From Cyanothece sp. UBA12306 (GTDB lineage Bacteria > Cyanobacteriota > Cyanobacteriia > Cyanobacteriales > Microcystaceae), in NCBI GenBank assembly GCA_003448685.1, contig DLXW01000202.1, positions 480 to 13,755 on the forward strand: DNA of 13,276 nt, given 5' to 3'. Positions 7,041-13,276 of this stretch are shown piece after piece. Below the pieces are notes generated by a model. That model made no database searches and was not told the DNA's origin. It saw only the letters and a program-made list of their open reading frames with translations. Position 1 is the stretch's first letter; every line of letters starts with the position of its first letter. The translations under genes were made by a program, and so were the position numbers.

Positions 7041-8300
7041 TCAAAAAGAAACAGAATAAAAAGATCTTAAAATTTCGTCAGCAGCACAACGAAACTGATG
7101 AGCCGCACCAGCAGTCATATCGCGGGGTACACAGACGCGATTTCTAATATATGAAAGGGCAATTGTTCCAATAGCTACACCTTCATTATTCTTGATCATT
7201 TGATTATCTTCTAGAGACAGAGAATGACCATTAATAAGATGTTGTGCTAACAGTCTCAAGGATAGATCAATATATTCTTCTATTTGGGTTAAAGAATCTT
7301 GATTTACCCAAGTTTTTATGCCAGAATTGTTCATAATATCCTTGATAACAGTTTGGTAATTATCACTTAATTTAGCAGCAGCTTCTAGACGATCTTGCTG
7401 ACTATCGCTGGCGTTGTAATCTGGTATTAAATTGAGATCATTACTGATAGGTTTGAGTTTAAATATATGTTTCATCACTAAATTATTAGTGCGATCATCT
7501 GATTTAACTCTCTGATAAGCAGGACGTTGGTTAATAGCTTTTAGCCAACGATTTAGTAAAGGATATTTCTCATTGCCTCGAATATGATATCCGCGAAATA
7601 CAGGTAAATTAGCTGAAAGTCTTTTTATACTATTGATATACATGATATCAACTAAACTGAAGTCCTTCATCAAGTAATCACCTGGATATTGAGCTAAGGC
7701 TTTTTCTAAATCATCTAGCTTAGCTTCAAACTTATTTTTTAAATCAGATAATTGCTCTTTCTCTGACTGTTTTGCATCTGATTGTCCCCAAATTTTATTC
7801 ATGGTAAACTGATAAGCTAATCTAGAAAATCCTCCATTTTCACAAGTTTCAATCATATCTAAAGCAACGGCTTTTTCTTGGGGATCTTCGGGTAATAATG
7901 GATATTGTTTAAACTGTTCTTCTAACCTTAAAAGAATCTCTTTAGATTCATAAACTAATTCTCCTTCAATTTTTACCGCAGGAACCAGTCCAGTGGGTAC
8001 CAAATCTGTGTACCATTTGGGTTTATCCCCTAAATTAATTAACTCCACTGCAAAGGGAATTTGTTTTTCTTCCAAAGCAAACCAAACCCTTTCACAAAAG
8101 GGACACCAAGCATTAGTATCGCGGTAAAGTACAACGGGAGGATTTTTGCCTTCTCGAACTTGATCGAGATAACTTGACAAGGCTACAGTGGAAGGACTTT
8201 GATTAGCTCTAATTTCCCATTTTACTGTTGTCTGAGGTTGGGAAATCTCCAATAATTTTTCCCAAGTAGGTATGGTTGCTTGATTTGACACTTTTTTCAA
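7041..8300 (-). CDS. GST-family thioredoxin-fold protein with CPFC active site and C-terminal extension
   Basis: A 419-residue protein. Residues 1-52 are a leader without a signal peptide. Residues 54-131 form a GST N-terminal thioredoxin fold with the active site CPFC (66-69), the cis-proline motif LVPAV (105-109) and the glutathione-gamma-glutamyl contact ESK (118-120). A helical GST C-terminal domain spans about 140-275. A cysteine active site suggests omega/lambda/DHAR-like thiol transferase or deglutathionylation activity rather than conjugation. About 130 further residues (about 285-419) go beyond a normal GST, with a notable segment RVCVPRDMTAGAAHQFRCAADE near the end; I do not recognise this part. 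The predicted start is TTG at 8300. No ATG is available before Met148, an in-frame stop lies at 8337-8339, and a weak GAG stands 12 bases upstream. It probably leads a transcript with the Gfo/Idh/MocA gene. GST family is certain; substrate and start are less so. Confidence 0.85.
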   Translation of the reverse strand: MKKVSNQATIPTWEKLLEISQPQTTVKWEIRANQSPSTVALSSYLDQVREGKNPPVVLYRDTNAWCPFCERVWFALEEKQIPFAVELINLGDKPKWYTDLVPTGLVPAVKIEGELVYESKEILLRLEEQFKQYPLLPEDPQEKAVALDMIETCENGGFSRLAYQFTMNKIWGQSDAKQSEKEQLSDLKNKFEAKLDDLEKALAQYPGDYLMKDFSLVDIMYINSIKRLSANLPVFRGYHIRGNEKYPLLNRWLKAINQRPAYQRVKSDDRTNNLVMKHIFKLKPISNDLNLIPDYNASDSQQDRLEAAAKLSDNYQTVIKDIMNNSGIKTWVNQDSLTQIEEYIDLSLRLLAQHLINGHSLSLEDNQMIKNNEGVAIGTIALSYIRNRVCVPRDMTAGAAHQFRCAADEILRSFYSVSF

Positions 8301-8413
8301 TAAAATTAAGATCTCAGCTAGTTTATCATAAATTTCTCAAGGTCAAGAAAAGTTAACCTCTACAGTAAGTAAAAGTTAAATTTTGTAAGAGATTTAGCAA
8401 AAACGTTGCTCAA

Positions 8414-8443
8414 TGATCAAAGCTAGAAATAGAGTTTTGATCA
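8414..8443. promoter_or_regulatory. Inverted repeat upstream of the aldehyde dehydrogenase (operator or leader hairpin)
   Basis: TGATCAAAGCT (8414-8424) and AGTTTTGATCA (8433-8443) are inverted copies matching at 10 of 11 positions, with the outer 8 bp perfect and an 8-base gap between them. It ends 29 bases before the ribosome binding site. As DNA it has the size and symmetry of a dimeric repressor site; as RNA it would form an 11-bp hairpin with one wobble. No U run follows, so it is not an intrinsic terminator. Confidence 0.5.
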
Positions 8444-8472
8444 CAAATTTATCAAGGATATCTTAAATAAAG

Positions 8473-8479
8473 AAGGAGG
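8473..8479 (+). promoter_or_regulatory. Strong ribosome binding site of the aldehyde dehydrogenase
   Basis: AAGGAGG is a near-perfect anti-16S match 5 bases before the ATG at 8485. Most genes in this window have no clear Shine-Dalgarno sequence, so this one stands out and suggests high translation. Confidence 0.85.
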
Positions 8480-8484
8480 ATCTT

Positions 8485-9957
8485 ATGGTAACGGCAATTA
8501 GACCAGAACCTAAAGCTAAACTTGGTCCAACTCAATTATTAATCAATAATCAATGGGTAGAAAGTGTTTCGGGAAAAAGGTTTGAAACTATAAACCCAGC
8601 TACAGGAGAAGTGATCTGTGATGTGGCTGAAGCAGACGCAGCAGATGTAGATCGAGCAGTTCAAGCAGCGCGTCAAGCTTTTATCCGCGGTGAGTGGGCC
8701 CAACTTTCCCCTACCCACAGGGGAGAATTACTCTATAAACTCGCTGACTTGATCGAAGCCAATAAAGAGGAATTAGCGCGTTTAGAAACCCTAGATAATG
8801 GTAAACCCTTAAACGATTCCCTTAATGCCGACTTATCGCTCGTTATAGCTTGCTACCGTTATTATGCAGGTTGGGCTGATAAAGTCCAAGGTAAGACAAT
8901 TCCCATCAACGGCCCCTATTTTTGCTACACTCGCCATGAACCTGTAGGAGTCGTCGGTCAAATTATTCCCTGGAATTTCCCCTTGTTGATGCAAGCATGG
9001 AAATTAGCCCCCGCTTTAGCCATGGGTAATACGGTGGTCATGAAAACCGCAGAACAGACACCCTTGTCTGCGTTAAGGGTCGGAGAATTGATTCTTGAAG
9101 CAGGGTTTCCCCCTGGAGTGGTTAACTTGCTTTCAGGATATGGCCCCACAGCAGGTCAAGCGATCGCCCGACACCATGATATTGATAAGGTAGCTTTTAC
9201 TGGTTCAACGGAAGTGGGACACCTGATCATGGAAGCCGCAGCCCAAACTAATCTTAAACGCGTTACCTTGGAATTAGGGGGTAAAAGTCCTAATATTGTC
9301 TTCGCTGACGCTAATTTCGACCAGGCGATCGAGGGAGCCCATTTTAGTTTGTTCTTTAACCAAGGACAATGTTGTTGTGCCGGTTCACGACTATTTGTTG
9401 AAGAGAAATGTTACGACGAATTTGTCGCCAAAAGTGTGGAACGGGCCCGTAGTCGTCGCGTTGGTGACCCATTTGAGAGTAACACCGAACAGGGTCCCCA
9501 AGTCGATCAAGAACAATTTAACAAGGTGATGAGCTATATTGAGTCAGGACAACTCGAAGGAGCCCAGATGCTTTGTGGTGGAAGTCGTTTGGGCGATCGC
9601 GGTTATTTTATTGAACCAACAGTCTTTGCCGATGTGAGCGATGGTATGAAAATAGCTCAAGAAGAGATTTTCGGCCCAGTAATGAGTATTATCAAATTCA
9701 AAGATCTTGATGAAGTCATAGAACGAGCTAATAATACTATGTATGGACTAGCCGCAGGGGTCTGGACTCAGGATATCACCAAAGTCCATGCGATCGCCAA
9801 TGGAGTCCGTGCGGGTACAGTTTGGGTGAATTGTTATGATGTCTTCGATGCTGCTGCACCCTTTGGTGGGTTCAAACAGTCTGGTATTGGTCGAGAATTG
9901 GGCGAATACGGTTTGCAACAATACACCGAAACTAAGACGGTGACGATTAAATTGTAG
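8485..9957 (+). CDS. NAD(P)-dependent aldehyde dehydrogenase, class 1/2 (retinal dehydrogenase-like)
   Basis: A 490-residue cytosolic aldehyde dehydrogenase that oxidises an aldehyde to the carboxylic acid. All catalytic elements are present: PWNFP with Asn164 for the oxyanion hole, Lys187 for cofactor binding, FTGSTEVG (238-245) in the Rossmann region, general base Glu263 in LELGGKSP, and nucleophile Cys297 in [16 protein letters not shown] (393-399) and the C-terminal PFGGFKQSG (459-467) are also typical. The triple cysteine places it in the ALDH1/2 group rather than the ALDH3/fatty-aldehyde group. Possible substrates are aliphatic, aromatic or apocarotenoid aldehydes; none is settled by sequence. 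Its proximity to a tocopherol methyltransferase recalls Synechocystis slr0089 and slr0091, but I believe Slr0091 is of another subclass. The gene is less AT-rich than the genes left of it and carries three HIP1 octamers. The start is fixed by the strong ribosome binding site. Two hairpins follow the stop. Confidence 0.93.
   Translation: MVTAIRPEPKAKLGPTQLLINNQWVESVSGKRFETINPATGEVICDVAEADAADVDRAVQAARQAFIRGEWAQLSPTHRGELLYKLADLIEANKEELARLETLDNGKPLNDSLNADLSLVIACYRYYAGWADKVQGKTIPINGPYFCYTRHEPVGVVGQIIPWNFPLLMQAWKLAPALAMGNTVVMKTAEQTPLSALRVGELILEAGFPPGVVNLLSGYGPTAGQAIARHHDIDKVAFTGSTEVGHLIMEAAAQTNLKRVTLELGGKSPNIVFADANFDQAIEGAHFSLFFNQGQCCCAGSRLFVEEKCYDEFVAKSVERARSRRVGDPFESNTEQGPQVDQEQFNKVMSYIESGQLEGAQMLCGGSRLGDRGYFIEPTVFADVSDGMKIAQEEIFGPVMSIIKFKDLDEVIERANNTMYGLAAGVWTQDITKVHAIANGVRAGTVWVNCYDVFDAAAPFGGFKQSGIGRELGEYGLQQYTETKTVTIKL
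9160..9797. repeat. Cluster of HIP1 octamers (GCGATCGC) within the aldehyde dehydrogenase
   Basis: Three HIP1 palindromes lie at 9160-9167, 9593-9600 and 9790-9797. Two more occur in the window, at 6360-6367 and 12556-12563. HIP1 is strongly overrepresented in many cyanobacterial genomes and is the simplest nucleotide-level marker of the host's phylum. All five lie in coding sequence. Confidence 0.9.
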
Positions 9958-9972
9958 GTTAATCTTCAGTTT

Positions 9973-10010
9973 GGGAGCTATTTTTTAGCTCCTATTGCTA
10001 CATCTGTAGC
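9973..10010 (+). terminator. Two tandem hairpins after the aldehyde dehydrogenase
   Basis: The first hairpin pairs GGAGCTA (9974-9980) with TAGCTCC (9986-9992) around a TTTTT loop. Four bases later GCTACA (9997-10002) pairs with TGTAGC (10005-10010). They begin 16 bases after the TAG stop, the usual place for a transcript 3' end. Neither is followed by a good U run, so the pair may act as a 3' stabilising structure or a weak terminator. Confidence 0.45.
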
Positions 10011-10070
10011 TAACTTTAAGGAAAATGGTCTTGGTTCTCCGGTCATTTGCATGGGAACTCAAAAGATGTT

Positions 10071-10087
10071 ATGCTCAAGTCGAGCAT
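10071..10087 (+). promoter_or_regulatory. Inverted repeat upstream of the RRM protein gene
   Basis: ATGCTC (10071-10076) pairs perfectly with GAGCAT (10082-10087) across 5 bases. A second, bulged stem lies just upstream, GTTCTCC (10034-10040) against GGGAAC (10053-10058). Whether these are transcribed leader hairpins or protein sites depends on where transcription starts. Confidence 0.35.
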
Positions 10088-10119
10088 TAAGGATCGGTAA
10101 AAAGAGTAAGTTGTTAAAA

Positions 10120-10150
10120 TTGACAGATTTTTCCGTTAAGCATTGATACA
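10120..10150 (+). promoter_or_regulatory. Candidate promoter of the RRM protein gene
   Basis: A perfect -35 hexamer TTGACA (10120-10125) is followed after 19 bp by GATACA (10145-10150), a mediocre -10 match. It would give a leader of roughly 45 bases before the ATG at 10203. The perfect -35 is notable in an otherwise promoter-poor region; the spacing is longer than ideal. Confidence 0.4.
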
Positions 10151-10202
10151 GTTCTCTCCGAAATCTCAATCTCTACAAGTCCAATAGCAACAGAGACAAT
10201 TT

Positions 10203-10481
10203 ATGTCAATTTATGTAGGAAACCTCTCTTATGAGGTAACAGAAGCTGACCTTAATTCTGTATTTGCAGAATATGGTTCAGTTAAGCGCGTTCATGTACC
10301 CACCGACCGAGATACCGGTCGTCCCAGGGGATTTGCCTTTGTAGAAATGAACACAGAAGCGGAAGAAGCTACTGCTATTACTACTTTAGATGGTGCGGAA
10401 TGGATGGGACGCTCCCTAAAAGTAAATACTGCCCGTCCCCGTGAAAACAGTGGAAATAGTCGGAGAAATAACTACAATTAA
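10203..10481 (+). CDS. Small cyanobacterial RNA-binding protein with one RRM domain (Rbp type)
   Basis: A 92-residue protein made of one RNA recognition motif plus a short polar tail. RNP2 is IYVGNL (3-8) and RNP1 is RGFAFVEM (42-49), with aromatic residues Tyr4, Phe44 and Phe46 placed to stack on RNA bases. Residues 80-92 (RENSGNSRRNNYN) replace the long glycine-rich tail of cold-induced RbpA-type proteins, so it is nearer the short-tailed Rbp2/Rbp3 type of Synechocystis. Proteins of this group bind mRNA, and some help direct photosystem mRNAs to the thylakoid surface; for this copy that is inference. The gene is monocistronic, with 245 bp upstream holding hairpins and a TTGACA box, and a strong intrinsic terminator downstream. 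The Shine-Dalgarno is poor (AGAGAC at 10192-10197). Family is certain; the exact paralogue is not assigned. Confidence 0.95.
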   Translation: MSIYVGNLSYEVTEADLNSVFAEYGSVKRVHVPTDRDTGRPRGFAFVEMNTEAEEATAITTLDGAEWMGRSLKVNTARPRENSGNSRRNNYN

Positions 10482-10526
10482 CTATAGTTATTTCATTAGT
10501 TCATCATTACAGCCTTAGACTATAAT

Positions 10527-10571
10527 CAAGAAGAGATTCACCTTTCATAGATGAATCTCTTCTTGTTTTTT
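10527..10571 (+). terminator. Strong intrinsic terminator of the RRM protein gene
   Basis: A perfect 14-bp stem pairs 10527-10540 (CAAGAAGAGATTCA) with 10552-10565 (TGAATCTCTTCTTG) around an 11-base loop, then a run of six T (10566-10571). It lies 45 bases after the stop. The opposite side has no T run, so it works for the + strand only; the convergent pentapeptide gene ends at 10591 without an obvious terminator of its own. Confidence 0.9.
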
Positions 10572-10590
10572 ACGATAACCGAATTCAATA

Positions 10591-11538
10591 TTAAACATAG
10601 ACTAAATGGGGAGCATTTTCTTTGATTGGAAGTGAATAATTCATTCGATAAGATTTAATCTTTTTTTTGGAGGAAGAAGCAGCAAAAATCAAGCTTAATT
10701 GTTGACGATCAATCATTTTAGGGAAGTTAGGAAAAATCTGAGTACAAGATTTGATATAAGATTTTAACCACCCTTTGACTTGTTGTAATTCCTCCTGATT
10801 AACTTTAGCTTGTAAGTTACCAGAAAATTCAAGATATCCTGATTTATTTAGGCTAAATTGATTAAGAAATTCAGCTTCTGGTTGAGAAGAATGCCAATAT
10901 TTTATCACCATTTTCTTACCTAAATACTGATGACTAACATCGATGATATGCTCCAAAAGATTCAGTAATTGTTCTATATTTACTTCATTATTTACAGAAA
11001 TATTCTGCTGATTATTAATTCCTTTCGTAGATTGGATTGAGAGGTTTAATTCTGTAACTTCTTTCATTCCTAATTTTTTCGGATCAAATAATCCATCAAA
11101 GCGAGTTTTATTGTTATACTTAGCATTTTTAAATTTAGCCCCAGTTAATTGGGTTCGATTTAGATAAGCTCCTTCAAAGTTGGCCTCTTCAAAGTTGCTT
11201 TTAATAGCATAAGAACTTGTTAAATAACTGTCTCTTAAATTAGCTTTTTGAAAATTTGCTTTCATTAAATAAGCTTTAATTAAGGAAGCATTTTGTAAAT
11301 TTGCTCCCTCAAAATTAGCACCAGTAAAATCAGCTTCATTCAGGTAAGCATCCTGTAAATCTGCACCACTAAGATTAACATCCCTTAAATTACTGTAACT
11401 TAGATCTGCTCCCCTTAAATCAGCATTACTAAGGTCAAGTCCCCGCAAATCTAAGCGACGTAATTGAATGTTTCTAAAATTTCTTTCTCCAGCTTGATAT
11501 TTTTGGTTGATTTTGATCGCTTCGCTGCTCTGAAACAT
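10591..11538 (-). CDS. Pentapeptide-repeat protein with unassigned C-terminal domain
   Basis: A 315-residue protein. Residues about 21-140 are tandem pentapeptide repeats of the A(D/N)LxX type (DLRGADLSYSNLRDVNLSGA and onward), around 24 units, which fold into a right-handed quadrilateral beta-helix. A linker follows, then about 135 residues (about 180-315) of mixed helix and strand with a lysine/serine run SSSKKK (288-293). I recognise no family for this part. Start choice: the frame opens further to a TTG at 11553, but GAGGG (11547-11551) lies 8 bases before the ATG at 11538, and the TTG codon sits within that ribosome-binding region, so the ATG is the better start. There is no signal peptide or membrane segment, so it is probably cytoplasmic. 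Pentapeptide proteins are very common in cyanobacteria and few have a known role. It is divergent from pyrG and convergent with the RRM gene. Confidence 0.87.
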   Translation of the reverse strand: MFQSSEAIKINQKYQAGERNFRNIQLRRLDLRGLDLSNADLRGADLSYSNLRDVNLSGADLQDAYLNEADFTGANFEGANLQNASLIKAYLMKANFQKANLRDSYLTSSYAIKSNFEEANFEGAYLNRTQLTGAKFKNAKYNNKTRFDGLFDPKKLGMKEVTELNLSIQSTKGINNQQNISVNNEVNIEQLLNLLEHIIDVSHQYLGKKMVIKYWHSSQPEAEFLNQFSLNKSGYLEFSGNLQAKVNQEELQQVKGWLKSYIKSCTQIFPNFPKMIDRQQLSLIFAASSSKKKIKSYRMNYSLPIKENAPHLVYV

Positions 11539-11546
11539 AATTAATT

Positions 11547-11551
11547 CCCTC
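11547..11551 (-). promoter_or_regulatory. Ribosome binding site that decides the start of the pentapeptide-repeat gene
   Basis: On the minus strand, GAGGG is 8 bases before the ATG at 11538. It overlaps the alternative upstream TTG start region at 11551-11553, which argues against that TTG being the start. Confidence 0.7.

Positions 11552-13276
<1,725 letters not shown>

Larger units (their letters stand above)
8301..8484. promoter_or_regulatory. Divergent intergenic region between the GST-like and aldehyde dehydrogenase genes
   Basis: These 184 bp must hold promoters for both divergent genes. Toward the GST-like gene there is only a loose candidate: TTGACC and TAAACT (the latter at 8320-8325 on the minus strand) with a short 15-bp gap, leaving a very short leader. 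Toward the aldehyde dehydrogenase I see no good -35/-10 pair. The clear elements are the inverted repeat at 8414-8443 and the ribosome binding site at 8473-8479. There is no open reading frame of note. Confidence 0.5.

Overview
The window comes from a cyanobacterium. It holds a gamma-tocopherol methyltransferase of the cyanobacterial/plastid type, a small single-RRM RNA-binding protein, a pentapeptide-repeat protein, and five copies of the HIP1 octamer GCGATCGC (6360, 9160, 9593, 9790, 12556). The DNA is AT-rich, especially over the first 5.9 kb, which fits a unicellular Crocosphaera/Cyanothece-like lineage. That genus-level guess is only an inference.

Left part (1-4526, + strand): a signalling block. 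It starts with the 3' end of a SpoIIE/PP2C-type phosphatase gene cut by the window edge. Next is a complete 969-residue membrane sensor phosphatase (dCACHE-like periplasmic domain, HAMP, two PAS domains, coiled coil, PP2C). Two bases after its stop codon is a 196-residue GHKL-type ATPase/kinase resembling the SiaB/DUF6272 group. The catalytic domains of the two phosphatases are about 79% identical and align without gaps, so this is a tandem duplication. The likely function is partner switching: the kinase phosphorylates a STAS/SiaC-like antagonist and the sensor phosphatase dephosphorylates it. No such antagonist gene is in the window.

Middle part (4583-8300): a DUF952 protein and the tocopherol methyltransferase (vitamin E synthesis) lie on the + strand. 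Converging on them from the - strand are a GST-family protein with a CPFC active site and a long unassigned C-terminal extension, followed by a Gfo/Idh/MocA oxidoreductase.

Right part (8485-13276): a class 1/2 aldehyde dehydrogenase with a strong ribosome binding site and an inverted repeat in its leader. Then come the RRM protein with a textbook intrinsic terminator, a convergent pentapeptide-repeat protein with an unassigned C-terminal domain, and a divergent pyrG (CTP synthase) that runs off the right edge with about 452 codons present.

I see no CRISPR array, tRNA, rRNA, transposase or phage gene. Most of the window is ordinary chromosomal cyanobacterial sequence. The least explained elements are the duplicated phosphatase/kinase block, the C-terminal extension of the GST protein, the C-terminal domain of the pentapeptide protein, and the structured leaders of the aldehyde dehydrogenase and RRM genes.
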